From contig JAGYJA010000008.1 of the NCBI GenBank assembly GCA_018402385.1, positions 1-64,000 on the forward strand: a stretch of DNA of 64,000 bases. Direction: 5' to 3'. The DNA is from Flavobacteriaceae bacterium (lineage in GTDB: Bacteria > Bacteroidota > Bacteroidia > Flavobacteriales > Flavobacteriaceae). Positions within the stretch are counted from its first letter, which is position 1. Each line of letters opens with the position of its first letter. The notes below the pieces were generated by a model. The model was not told the DNA's origin. It saw only the letters and a program-made list of their open reading frames with translations, and made no database searches. The translations under genes were made by a program, and so were the position numbers. Shown here one piece after another: positions 1 to 8,231 of the stretch.

Positions 1-41
1 TATTTATTACATTTACTCTTATTAACTAAAATTTAATCATT

Positions 42-1073
42 ATGAAAAAAATTACTTTATCATTGTTTTCAATAACAGTATTGACTTTTGCAAGTCAAAT
101 GACTGCTCAACAAGCAGAGGTGGTTTCTGATTACAACCAGAACCCTCCAGCCGCATCAACTGAAATCTCAGATTTCAGCAATAGCAATCAAGTGATGGGT
201 GGCGTTATTTACAGTAATGGACCGGTTTTCAACGTTGCCGGAGGTGGCTTTGGTGGTGCCGACTTGAGTTTGCTAGAAAATGTTTCTGTTGGAAATACAC
301 TTTTAGGAGCAGGTCATGCAGCATCAACAGGATTTAGAATTGCAGATGATTGGGTTGTTGCAGAAACGGTTGAAGTTACTTCAATCGATTTTTATGCTTA
401 TCAAACAGGATCAACTACAACTTCAACGTTTATTGGAGGAACAGTTGTGATTTGGGATGGTGAACCCGGAGTTGGAACTGTAATTTATGGTGATCCTGAT
501 GTAAGTGTACTTACAGATACCGAATGGAGTGGCGTTTACCGAGCTTCTGAAACCACACCACAAGATAACTCAAGACCTATAATGAAGAACACTCTCCAAA
601 CTCCCGGCTTAACCCTAACTCCAGGAACTTATTGGGTTGACTGGAATGCAGATGGAACTTTGGGTTCAGGCCCGTGGGCTCCTCCAATCGCTGCACCTCT
701 GGGAACAGGATCGACCGGTAATGGTCAGCAGTTTGACCCTAACACATTGGCCTGGGGTCCTTCACTTGATGGAGGAACTGGAAATCAACATGGCTATCCC
801 TTTGACGTTACAGGAACAGTTCTAAGTCTTGTTGACAATTCTTTTGAAGGATTTAGCTATTATCCAAACCCAACTACAGAGATTCTTAATGTAAACGCAA
901 AATCTAATATCGAAAATATTACTCTTTTCAATGTATTAGGTCAGCAATTATTAAGTGTTTCACCAGACAGCCTTTCTGCTAAAGTTAATATCGCAAACTT
1001 AAGTGCCGGTATGTATGTGATGAAAGCAACTGTTAATGGTACTGTGGGTAGTTTCAATATCGTAAAAAGATAA
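42..1073 (+). CDS. Secreted protein with T9SS C-terminal sorting domain
   Basis: A 343-residue protein. A Sec signal peptide is visible at residues 1-23 (KK followed by a hydrophobic stretch ending ...TAQQ). The central part (about 60-260) is rich in Gly, Thr and aromatic residues and reads as an all-beta domain with no catalytic motif that I recognise. Residues 268-343 have the type A T9SS sorting tail: YYPNP, then an N-V-L-G-Q segment, then a final short strand ending in KR. By analogy with this family the protein should be exported through Sec, carried across the outer membrane by the Por/Spr machinery and anchored or released. The function of the body is unknown. A strong hairpin follows the stop codon. 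Confidence 0.85.
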   Translation: MKKITLSLFSITVLTFASQMTAQQAEVVSDYNQNPPAASTEISDFSNSNQVMGGVIYSNGPVFNVAGGGFGGADLSLLENVSVGNTLLGAGHAASTGFRIADDWVVAETVEVTSIDFYAYQTGSTTTSTFIGGTVVIWDGEPGVGTVIYGDPDVSVLTDTEWSGVYRASETTPQDNSRPIMKNTLQTPGLTLTPGTYWVDWNADGTLGSGPWAPPIAAPLGTGSTGNGQQFDPNTLAWGPSLDGGTGNQHGYPFDVTGTVLSLVDNSFEGFSYYPNPTTEILNVNAKSNIENITLFNVLGQQLLSVSPDSLSAKVNIANLSAGMYVMKATVNGTVGSFNIVKR

Positions 1074-1097
1074 AAATCTGAACCCACTTTAAAATTA

Positions 1098-1128
1098 AAC
1101 CCTCTGAGTTTTTACTCAGAGGGTTTTT
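1098..1128. terminator. Bidirectional rho-independent terminator
   Basis: A perfect 11-bp stem (AACCCTCTGAG / CTCAGAGGGTT) with a 6-nt loop, flanked by A-rich and T-rich runs. It lies between the convergent T9SS cargo gene and trpS and can serve both. Confidence 0.9.
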
Positions 1129-1135
1129 CATTTGT

Positions 1136-2104
1136 TTAATAACCAACTTTTTTCCGAACTCTCTTTAAAACATCACCGGCAACCAATGATGCTTTTTTTG
1201 AACCCAATAGCAAAGCGTCTTCAAGTTCTTGTTTATTTTCCATTAGATAGGTGAATCGCTTTCTTTCTTTTTCAAAACGACTGAGCATCAATTCAAAAAG
1301 AGCTTGCTTGGCATGGCCATAGCCATAATTGCCTCCTTGATAGTTTGCTCGCATGCTTGCTATTTCCTCTTTTGAAGCTAGTAACTTGTAGATTGCAAAC
1401 ACATTACAGGTTTCGGTATTCTTTGGCTCTTCCAGCGGAGTACTGTCTGTTTCAATACTCATGATTTGCTTTCGCAACTGCTTTTCAGGTAAAAAGATGT
1501 TGATGGTATTTTCTTTTGATTTGCTCATTTTGGCCCCATCTGTTCCGGGAATGTACTTGCTTTCTTCTTGAACTTTTGCTTCGGGTAATACAAATGTTTC
1601 TCCATATTTAGCATGAAAACGTGTAGCAACATCACGTGTCATTTCAAGGTGTTGCAGTTGATCCTTACCAACAGGAACAAACTGGGCGTCATATAATAAT
1701 ATATCTGCAGCCATCAACATGGGGTAAGTGAATAAACCGGCATTGACATCATCCAGACGGTCTGCCTTGTCTTTAAAGGAATGAGCTAGAGTGAGCCGTT
1801 GATAGGGAAACAGACAACTCAAATACCAGGAGAGTTCTGTCACCTGAGGAACGTCGCTTTGTCTGTAAAACACAGTTTTATCGATGTCAAGTCCAAAGGC
1901 AAGCCAGGCTGCAGCAACACTATATGTGTTTTCACGTAAGGTGACAGGGTCTTTAATTTGGGTGAGTGAATGCATATCTGCTATAAACAAATAACTATCG
2001 TTTTCCGGCTGATTGGCCATTTCTATAGCGGGAACAATGGCCCCCAATATGTTCCCCAAATGTGGAGTGCCTGTACTTTGAATGCCTGTTAAAATTCGTG
2101 CCAT
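1136..2104 (-). CDS. trpS: Tryptophan--tRNA ligase
   Basis: 322 residues, the usual length for bacterial TrpS. It charges tRNA-Trp with tryptophan in the cytoplasm. The class I signature HIGH appears as PHLG at residues 14-17 and KMSKS at residues 192-196. GIQSTGTPHLGN at the N-terminus and the DILLYDA / VPVGKDQ segments are typical of TrpS rather than TyrRS. The ATG at 2104 gives the standard N-terminus. A TAnnTTTG-like -7 element (TACCTTTG on the minus strand, 2142-2135) lies about 30 nt upstream. Immediately beyond it begins the inverted-repeat element at 2154-2314, which may have displaced the original -33 region. Confidence 0.97.
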   Translation of the reverse strand: MARILTGIQSTGTPHLGNILGAIVPAIEMANQPENDSYLFIADMHSLTQIKDPVTLRENTYSVAAAWLAFGLDIDKTVFYRQSDVPQVTELSWYLSCLFPYQRLTLAHSFKDKADRLDDVNAGLFTYPMLMAADILLYDAQFVPVGKDQLQHLEMTRDVATRFHAKYGETFVLPEAKVQEESKYIPGTDGAKMSKSKENTINIFLPEKQLRKQIMSIETDSTPLEEPKNTETCNVFAIYKLLASKEEIASMRANYQGGNYGYGHAKQALFELMLSRFEKERKRFTYLMENKQELEDALLLGSKKASLVAGDVLKRVRKKVGY

Positions 2105-2134
2105 GGTAATTTATATCTAAAAAAAGAATTGAAA

Positions 2135-2142
2135 CAAAGGTA
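2135..2142 (-). promoter_or_regulatory. Candidate -7 element of trpS
   Basis: TACCTTTG on the minus strand matches the Bacteroidota -7 consensus TAnnTTTG and sits 31 nt before the trpS start codon. No TTG is visible at the usual -33 distance. Confidence 0.45.
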
Positions 2143-2153
2143 CTTTTTTTGTT

Positions 2154-2314
2154 TGAACTCATCTTGACTTTTTTGATTGAAGTGAAAATTAGCTATTTTG
2201 AGCCTGATTGAGGAAATTTTGAGTTGCATAGCAGAGCTACGGAAGGAAAAAATGACGAAAAGCAGGCTTAAAATGGCAATTTTTTAACCAATTGAAAAAA
2301 GTCAAGATGAGTTC
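2154..2314. repeat. 161-bp imperfect inverted-repeat (MITE-like) element
   Basis: The ends TGAACTCATCTTGACTTTTTT (left, from 2154) and its reverse complement (right, ending 2314) are perfect for about 21 bp. The similarity continues imperfectly to 2206 and 2263, so the two arms are about 53 nt long with a 56-nt centre. The centre holds a second small palindrome (CATAGCAGAGCTACG, 2227-2241). The whole unit would fold into one long hairpin. It occupies most of the gap between the divergent trpS and acyltransferase genes. It carries no credible ORF. Confidence 0.8.
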
Positions 2315-2352
2315 ATTATATGGCTCAATACAATTGTGTATTTTTGAGGTCT

Positions 2353-3096
2353 ATGATTTTAAAAAAGTATATATTCATTCCTTTGTGGCGCATTTGGTTT
2401 TATGTGTTAATCGCCCTGGCCATTATACTTCTTTTTCCATTTTTAATAGTGAGTATTCTAAGAAAAGAATGGTACCCTGGTTTTTTTGTCATAGCAAGAC
2501 TCTGGGCTACAATTATTTTATTTGGAATGGGGTTTTTTCCTAAAGTGAGAAAAGAACAACTTCCTGACCGAAGAAAGAGCTATATGTTTGTAGCCAATCA
2601 CACTTCTATGGCAGATATTATGCTAATGTTGTATTCTGTGAGAAACCCTTTTGTATTTGTCGGTAAAAAGGAGTTAGGTAAGATTCCATTATTTGGTTTT
2701 TTTTATAAACGAACTTGCATTTTAGTTGACCGGAACAATGCAAAAAGCCGTATGGAAGTTTTTGAAGCTGCTCAAGAACGGTTAAAAGCCGGTTTGAGTA
2801 TTTGTATCTTTCCCGAAGGAGGTGTCCCGGAAGACGAAAATGTCATTTTGGACACTTTCAAAGATGGAGCATTTAGACTCGCAATTGACCATCAAATTCC
2901 AATTGTCCCTATGACTTTTCACGATAATAAAAAAAGATTTTCCTATTCATTCTTTAGCGGTAGTCCCGGCAAGATGAGAGTAAAAAGTCATCGGTTTGTT
3001 TTTACTAATCAGGTTTCAATAGAGAATAAAAGAAGCGTAAAAGATGTTGTGAGAAATATCATTCTTCAGGAATTAGAAAAGCCCACAATACATTGA
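2353..3096 (+). CDS. 1-acyl-sn-glycerol-3-phosphate acyltransferase (PlsC family)
   Basis: About 247 residues from ATG 2353, an ATG I prefer to the one at 2320 because it places a KKY and hydrophobic N-terminal anchor directly at the start. The family transfers an acyl group from acyl-ACP or acyl-CoA to lysophosphatidic acid or related lysolipids at the inner membrane. Visible motifs are NHTSMAD (NHxxxxD catalytic block), FPEGG (motif III) and a PIVPMTF segment (motif IV). One or two N-terminal membrane segments precede the catalytic domain. A second paralogue lies at 45035-45778, so the exact lysolipid substrate of each is open. Confidence 0.88.
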   Translation: MILKKYIFIPLWRIWFYVLIALAIILLFPFLIVSILRKEWYPGFFVIARLWATIILFGMGFFPKVRKEQLPDRRKSYMFVANHTSMADIMLMLYSVRNPFVFVGKKELGKIPLFGFFYKRTCILVDRNNAKSRMEVFEAAQERLKAGLSICIFPEGGVPEDENVILDTFKDGAFRLAIDHQIPIVPMTFHDNKKRFSYSFFSGSPGKMRVKSHRFVFTNQVSIENKRSVKDVVRNIILQELEKPTIH

Positions 3097-3108
3097 AAAT
3101 ATAAAATC

Positions 3109-3145
3109 AAAAAAAGCTACTCTTTTGGCACAGCGAGCAGCTTTT
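3109..3145 (-). terminator. Hairpin terminator, better on the minus strand
   Basis: Stem AAAAGCTACTC / GAGCAGCTTTT with one A.C mismatch. The run of seven A's at 3109-3115 becomes a T-tract on the minus strand, so it best serves the barrel/anti-sigma gene ending at 3217, and may also end the acyltransferase transcript. Confidence 0.65.
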
Positions 3146-3216
3146 CTTTCGTTTATTTATTGCTAAACATTACAAAAACAAAAATAAACAGTCAATAAAA
3201 TTAAACTTAACTTAAA

Positions 3217-4674
3217 CTAAAATCTGTAACTAAAACCACTGTAAACCCCCAGATAAAAAGGTTTAAAATCAATATTACTGTCTGAATATGGATTGAGTTG
3301 ATATTTAAACATTGGTTCAAGGTTGAAGACAAATCTTTTTGATAATTTATAATCAAATCCTACGCCCACATTAGTACTAAAACTTAGATTGTTTAAATTA
3401 TTGGCACTTCCAATTTCCGTTTGAAAACCATCAGATAAAACACTTACTTGGTTGCTGTTTAATAAAAGCGTGCTCACTCCGCCCACCAGGTTGAGTCCAA
3501 ACCGCTTATTCAATAAACTGTATTTCAACTCTAAAGGAATCTCAAAATAATCTAAATCCTGTTGCATAGTTCCGGGAATGACGCCATTGCGCGGTACAAT
3601 CACAGTGCCATCTTCACTTACAGTTGGAAGGTTTGAGGGAGGCTGTTGTAAACTTCCTCTTGTACCAACAGTAACAGCATATCCTTTGCTCTTAGAGTCT
3701 ATAGATTGTAAGCCACCTGAAGCAGAAGCAATAGCAAACTCAATGTCATTTGTTGAGTAACTTAAATCCACTTTATTTATTCCTGTTCTTATGCTTAGTT
3801 TGTCATTAATAGCATAACTCACTTTTACCCCGTAGCTAATATTGACATCTCCAGATTTGGAGTTTTCTGAAAATTGAGGATCTATGGAGGAACCGTTCCC
3901 CAAAGAACTGTAATAAACAGGAGCAACATTAGGAGCTACTTCCCACCTATTTTCTGGAGTTGTATTTGAAACAGTTACAGCGGGTTCATTTTTTTCAGCG
4001 ATATAATCAATTAATGATTTTTTATTTTCTTCCTTTAACTCAGTGGATGAATCAGTATCAGAAATTGTGGTTTCTATTTCTTTCTTGACAGGATCAACTT
4101 CATAAAGGTCATTTGTCTCTGAGTTTTGATTTGGCGCAACAATTTGTGCAATTATATCTTTTTCTGAAATAGTTTCAGAGGTTGAATTTATTTTTGGGTT
4201 TTGAGTATTTTCAGAAACTGAATTCGTTTTTTGATTAGATTTTACAATTGCTTCAGATGAAGAAATCGTTTTTTTAGTTTCTGGAGGGACTATTTTTTGT
4301 TGCTCTTTAGAATTGTCATTATTAATGGAAGAAGGATTTTCTTGACTCTCTTGAACGACCACTTCTTGTTGGTTTACATCAAAACTGTCTTTTTCTAATG
4401 GAGAATCAACTTCAGAAGGAACCGGAGTTTCAAAATCTTCTGAGGAAACTTCAGTTAATGAGGATGGATTGTAAAAGATACTTCCAAGGCTAAAAAACAC
4501 CAAAAGACCTGCTGCAACACCTGCGAGTTTATACCATAAAGGAACAACGCGCTTGGTTTGCTTTTTCTTTTGAAGAGCAGTAGCAATGTTCTCCCACACA
4601 GCCGGTGGCGGTGCCACTTCCATATTTCTGAATTGCTCTTTGAAAAGCCGGTCTAATTGCTTTTTTGTGTTCAT
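3217..4674 (-). CDS. Membrane-anchored outer-membrane-barrel protein, putative anti-sigma factor
   Basis: 485 residues with a composite layout. Residues 1-45 are charged, with a V-W-E-N-I-A motif typical of the cytoplasmic part of Bacteroidota anti-sigma-like proteins. Residues about 46-68 form one transmembrane helix. Residues about 70-230 are a long Ser/Thr/Glu/Lys-rich linker. Residues about 240-485 form an alternating hydrophobic pattern ending in ...GVYSGFSYRF, with the terminal Phe of an outer-membrane beta-barrel. The start codon lies three bases after the stop of the ECF sigma gene, so the two are cotranscribed. Inference: it senses envelope state and sequesters the sigma factor. A simple porin-family role is the alternative. 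Confidence 0.7.
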   Translation of the reverse strand: MNTKKQLDRLFKEQFRNMEVAPPPAVWENIATALQKKKQTKRVVPLWYKLAGVAAGLLVFFSLGSIFYNPSSLTEVSSEDFETPVPSEVDSPLEKDSFDVNQQEVVVQESQENPSSINNDNSKEQQKIVPPETKKTISSSEAIVKSNQKTNSVSENTQNPKINSTSETISEKDIIAQIVAPNQNSETNDLYEVDPVKKEIETTISDTDSSTELKEENKKSLIDYIAEKNEPAVTVSNTTPENRWEVAPNVAPVYYSSLGNGSSIDPQFSENSKSGDVNISYGVKVSYAINDKLSIRTGINKVDLSYSTNDIEFAIASASGGLQSIDSKSKGYAVTVGTRGSLQQPPSNLPTVSEDGTVIVPRNGVIPGTMQQDLDYFEIPLELKYSLLNKRFGLNLVGGVSTLLLNSNQVSVLSDGFQTEIGSANNLNNLSFSTNVGVGFDYKLSKRFVFNLEPMFKYQLNPYSDSNIDFKPFYLGVYSGFSYRF

Positions 4675-4677
4675 TTG

Positions 4678-5217
4678 TTAGTTACTCTTTGCTTGAGCTG
4701 GTTTGCTTTCTTCTATTTTGCTTTTTAAAATCATTCTTGCTCTTGCAAGATTTGATTTTGATGTGCCCACTGTTATTCCAAGCATTTCTGCTACTTCTTG
4801 ATGTGAATAATCATCGAGGACATATAAATTAAAAACCAATCGATATCGATCTGGTAACTCCTGAATCAATTTTAATAAAAAATCAAGAGAGAAACTGTTT
4901 TCTTCAATTTCAATTTCAGGATCTTCAATTTGGTTTTCATTCACTATTTCAAAAAAACGCTCTTTACGATATTTTTGAAGCACGGTATTAACAGTAATGC
5001 GTTTCATCCATCCTTCAAAGGAGCCTTTGTGCTTGTATTGGCTCATACTTTTAAAAATTGTAAGAAATGCATCCTGAAGGTTATCTTGCGCTTCAGTTGC
5101 ATTGCGAGAATATTTCAGACAGACAGCGAAAAGTTTACTTGAATAAAGTGTGTACAACTCTCCTTGTGCTTTGATATCCTCTTGCTTACATTTTTCTATG
5201 AGCTCATCTAAAGCCAA
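4678..5217 (-). CDS. RNA polymerase ECF-type sigma factor
   Basis: 179 residues, the usual ECF length. Region 2 is seen at residues about 20-85 (LYTLYSSKLFAVCLKYSRN, then the DAFLTIF and GWMKRI segments) and region 4 at about 115-165 (LPDRYRLVFNLYVLDDYSHQ, then a helix-turn-helix with GITVGTSKSNLARAR). It directs RNA polymerase to a limited set of promoters. It is immediately upstream of, and almost abutting, the membrane-anchored barrel protein, which is the likely regulator of its activity. The target genes are not evident here. The upstream gap has an inverted repeat (5268-5319) that could be part of its control. Confidence 0.93.
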   Translation of the reverse strand: MALDELIEKCKQEDIKAQGELYTLYSSKLFAVCLKYSRNATEAQDNLQDAFLTIFKSMSQYKHKGSFEGWMKRITVNTVLQKYRKERFFEIVNENQIEDPEIEIEENSFSLDFLLKLIQELPDRYRLVFNLYVLDDYSHQEVAEMLGITVGTSKSNLARARMILKSKIEESKPAQAKSN

Positions 5218-5267
5218 ACTTCCTCTTTTTTAATTGTGAAAAAAACAGCTATGAACTGTTAAAAAAA

Positions 5268-5319
5268 TGCATCTACAAGATTTCCACTTTAAAAACAAGG
5301 AACTTTACTTGTAGATGCA
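5268..5319. repeat. Inverted repeat between recA and the sigma gene
   Basis: Perfect 12-bp arms TGCATCTACAAG (5268-5279) and CTTGTAGATGCA (5308-5319) separated by 28 nt. It lies downstream of recA and 51 nt upstream of the sigma-factor start. There is no T-tract directly after it on the minus strand, so an operator or RNA stem-loop is as likely as a terminator. Confidence 0.6.
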
Positions 5320-5353
5320 AATTAAGATGTTAGGTTGCGTTATTGTGTTTTTT

Positions 5354-6361
5354 TTAACTTTTCAATAAGGCAATAGCTTCTTTGATTTTAAGTTCCAATT
5401 CTTCAAAAAGTTCTGGGTTGTCCAGTAAAAGTGCTTTAACAGCATCTCTTCCCTGCCCAAGTTTTGTGTCTCCATAACTAAACCAAGAGCCACTTTTTTT
5501 GATGATTTCATAATCAACACCCAAATCTATAATTTCGCCCACCTTAGAAATACCGGTGCCATACATGATGTCAAACTCGGCTGTTTTGAAAGGAGGTGCC
5601 ACTTTATTCTTAACGACTTTAACACGGGTTCTATTGCCTTGAACCTCACTATTACTGTCTTTAATTTGAGTTGACCTTCTGATGTCTAACCGCACGGAAG
5701 CATAAAACTTCAATGCATTCCCACCGGTGGTCGTTTCGGGGTTTCCAAACATAACCCCAATCTTTTCACGAAGTTGATTGATAAAAATCACTGTACAGTG
5801 TGTTTTACTGATAGATCCGGTTAGCTTTCGCAATGCTTGAGACATTAACCTGGCGTGTAGTCCCATTTTTGAGTCTCCCATTTCACCTTCAATTTCACTT
5901 TTTGGAGTCAAGGCCGCTACCGAGTCAATCACTACAATGTCAATGGCGCCACTACGAATTAAATTGTCTGCAATTTCAAGGGCTTGCTCACCATTATCGG
6001 GTTGTGAAATGATGAGGTTTTCAATATCAACTCCCAGCTTTTGGGCATAGCCTCTGTCAAAAGCATGCTCTGCATCAATAAATGCAGCTATACCACCTGC
6101 TTTTTGACTTTCGGCGATAGCGTGAAGGGTCAAAGTTGTTTTTCCTGAAGATTCAGGCCCATAAATTTCAATGACACGCCCTTTAGGAAGACCTCCTACT
6201 CCCAGTGCAATATCTAGCCCAAGAGAGCCCGTTGATATCGATTCCACTTCCTGAACTGCCTGGTCACCCAATTTCATGACAGCTCCTTTTCCATAGGTTT
6301 TATCAAGCTTGTCTAATGTAAGTTTTAATGCTTTTAATTTTGCGTCTTTCTCGTTGCTCAT
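5354..6361 (-). CDS. recA: Recombinase A
   Basis: 335 residues. The ATP-dependent strand-exchange protein of homologous recombination and the coprotease for SOS repressors. Walker A GPESSGKT is at residues 68-75. The segment [18 protein letters not shown] (L1/L2 region), the [15 protein letters not shown] block and Walker B-like VVIDSV are all present. Length and N-terminus match other RecA proteins ([20 protein letters not shown]). It is the first gene of a leftward run with the sigma factor 137 nt downstream. Confidence 0.98.
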   Translation of the reverse strand: MSNEKDAKLKALKLTLDKLDKTYGKGAVMKLGDQAVQEVESISTGSLGLDIALGVGGLPKGRVIEIYGPESSGKTTLTLHAIAESQKAGGIAAFIDAEHAFDRGYAQKLGVDIENLIISQPDNGEQALEIADNLIRSGAIDIVVIDSVAALTPKSEIEGEMGDSKMGLHARLMSQALRKLTGSISKTHCTVIFINQLREKIGVMFGNPETTTGGNALKFYASVRLDIRRSTQIKDSNSEVQGNRTRVKVVKNKVAPPFKTAEFDIMYGTGISKVGEIIDLGVDYEIIKKSGSWFSYGDTKLGQGRDAVKALLLDNPELFEELELKIKEAIALLKS

Positions 6362-6637
6362 TTCTAATGATTTAAAGTAAATAGTTAACGCTAAAATACT
6401 ATTTCTTTTTGTGCATCACAATAGATGAGCGCAACCTTTTCAATAATTTTTCATCTTCAATTTAAAGCACTATATTTAAAACCAATTGAGAACACTTAAA
6501 CGCAATTTAATATTGAATACATCTGGCTTTGCTATTACCATTGCAATTTGCAGTAGTAGCAAAATTGATGGTGGCTAACGTCATTACAACTTTTCAACCG
6601 AGAAATTAAAATTTAGTAATAACGAATTAGCCATTCG
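6362..6637. other. Intergenic region without an identified gene
   Basis: About 275 nt between recA and the terminator at 6638. I see no ATG-initiated ORF of credible length. One 30-codon frame opening with TTG at 6486 and ending at 6578 has no start signal. It must contain the recA promoter and possibly a short untranslated RNA that ends at the downstream hairpin. Confidence 0.4.
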
Positions 6638-6671
6638 AAAAAAAGCATCAAATCAAATTGATGCTTTTTTT
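6638..6671. terminator. Strong bidirectional hairpin terminator without an obvious gene on the + strand
   Basis: Perfect stem AAAAAAAGCATCAA / TTGATGCTTTTTTT with a 6-nt loop. On the + strand it precedes trhO, and upstream lies only recA pointing the other way, so the transcript it ends is unknown. Confidence 0.8.
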
Positions 6672-6672
6672 G

Positions 6673-6703
6673 TTGAAGAAAATGTGAAATTCTGTTATTT
6701 TTG
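6673..6703 (+). promoter_or_regulatory. Bacteroidota-type promoter of trhO
   Basis: TTG at 6673-6675, a 20-nt spacer, then TATTTTTG at 6696-6703, matching TTG-N~19-TAnnTTTG. The trhO start codon follows 56 nt later. Confidence 0.7.
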
Positions 6704-6759
6704 CAAGCTGTTCTTCCATTTAGAGCAGTAGTTTTATTCATACTTAAATCGTTTATAGC

Positions 6760-8115
6760 ATGCAACTGTACAACACTTTAAGCGCAGATCAAAGAGCCGA
6801 GCTAATTGACAAAGCCGGCAAACAAAGACTCACTTTGTCTTTCTATGCGTATGCAAAAATTGAAGACCCAAAAGCCTTTAGAGATGCCCTGTTTATCGCC
6901 TGGAACCCACTTGAAGTTCTTGGCAGAATTTATGTAGCTTCAGAAGGAATAAATGCACAACTTTCGCTTCCAGCAGATCATTTTTATGAGTTTAAAAACC
7001 GCATAGAAGATTATGACTTTATGAAAGGCATTCGACTCAATATAGCTGTAGAACATGATGATTTTTCATTTTTAAAGCTTACCATCAAAGTGCGAAAAAA
7101 AATTGTCGCTGATGGTTTAAATGATGAAACTTTTGATGTTACAAATAAAGGCATTCACCTCAAGGCAAAAGATTTCAATCAATTACTTGATGATCCAAAC
7201 ACCATTGTAGTTGATATGCGTAACCACTATGAAAGTGAAATTGGTCATTTTAAAGGAGCCATCACTCCAGATGTGGAAACTTTTAGAGAGTCACTTCCCA
7301 TCATTGAAAAACAGCTTGAAGCTCACAAGGAAGATAAAAACTTGCTAATGTATTGCACAGGAGGTATTCGCTGTGAAAAGGCCAGTGCTTTTTTTAAACA
7401 CAAAGGATTTAAAAATGTATATCAATTAGAGGGAGGCATTATCGAATACACGCGTCAAATCAACGAGCAAAAACTCCCGAATAAATTTATTGGTAAAAAC
7501 TTTGTTTTTGATCACCGTTTGGGAGAGCGCATTACAGAGGATATCATTTCAAGATGCCATCAGTGTGGTGTGCCTTGCGACGATCACACAAACTGTGCAA
7601 ATGATGGCTGTCATTTGTTATTTATTCAATGTGAATCTTGTCAACAAAAAATGGAAAACTGTTGCTCATCTGAATGTTTTGAAATTATTCATTTACCTTT
7701 AGTGGAACAAATCAAACTAAGAAAAGGACAACAAGTGGGAAATAAAATTTTCCGAAAAGGAAAATCGCCTTCATTGAAATTTAAAAGCTCAGGACTGCTA
7801 GTTGATACCCCTTTAGCGAAAGCCGAAAAGAAAAAAGACAAAATCATAAAAGCTGCTGTAAAAAAAGAAATTGTTGGGAAAGGCCAGCATTATTACACAA
7901 AGTCAAAAGTGGGGATGTTTCTTATGGAACATGGAAATATAAAAATAGGAGATACTTTATTGATTGATGGCCCCACCACCGGAAATCAAAAAGTGACCAT
8001 CACAACAATGTACGTTAACGGAACCCAAGCTCAAAGCGCCAAAAAATCTGATAAAGTAACCCTTTCACTTCCATTTAGACTTAGAATGTCAGATAAAGTT
8101 TATAAGCTTTTGTAA
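6760..8115 (+). CDS. trhO: tRNA uridine(34) hydroxylase (rhodanese family) with extra C-terminal domain
   Basis: 451 residues, about 100 longer than E. coli TrhO/YceA. The family uses O2 to hydroxylate U34 in certain tRNAs. An acylphosphatase-like N-terminal domain (about 25-115) is followed by a rhodanese domain with the active loop CTGGIRC at residues 199-205. Then comes a cysteine-rich block (about 260-310; CHQC, CANDGC, CESC, CCSSEC) expected for the family. Residues about 365-451 are an additional basic domain with GMFLMEHGNIKIGDTLLIDG, reading like the small beta-barrel at the C-terminus of U32-peptidase-family proteins. It has its own promoter, with ricT downstream after 116 nt. Confidence 0.9.
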   Translation: MQLYNTLSADQRAELIDKAGKQRLTLSFYAYAKIEDPKAFRDALFIAWNPLEVLGRIYVASEGINAQLSLPADHFYEFKNRIEDYDFMKGIRLNIAVEHDDFSFLKLTIKVRKKIVADGLNDETFDVTNKGIHLKAKDFNQLLDDPNTIVVDMRNHYESEIGHFKGAITPDVETFRESLPIIEKQLEAHKEDKNLLMYCTGGIRCEKASAFFKHKGFKNVYQLEGGIIEYTRQINEQKLPNKFIGKNFVFDHRLGERITEDIISRCHQCGVPCDDHTNCANDGCHLLFIQCESCQQKMENCCSSECFEIIHLPLVEQIKLRKGQQVGNKIFRKGKSPSLKFKSSGLLVDTPLAKAEKKKDKIIKAAVKKEIVGKGQHYYTKSKVGMFLMEHGNIKIGDTLLIDGPTTGNQKVTITTMYVNGTQAQSAKKSDKVTLSLPFRLRMSDKVYKLL

Positions 8116-8231
8116 AATTAAAGAGAAAGGTTTTGTTGCATTATTAACTTCTTGTCAAAAATACTATCTTTACCCTTAAAGAAATTTTTTACAAGCAACG
8201 TGATTTAGTTCACATTCAAGACACACATTTT

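Noticed and set aside
2292..2543. An 83-codon frame beginning inside the 161-bp inverted repeat
   Set aside because: It is an out-of-frame reading of the acyltransferase region with no family similarity; its start lies in the repeat arm.
6486..6578. A 30-codon frame opening with TTG in the recA-trhO gap
   Set aside because: No ATG, no upstream signal, and a stop codon shortly before it; chance is sufficient.
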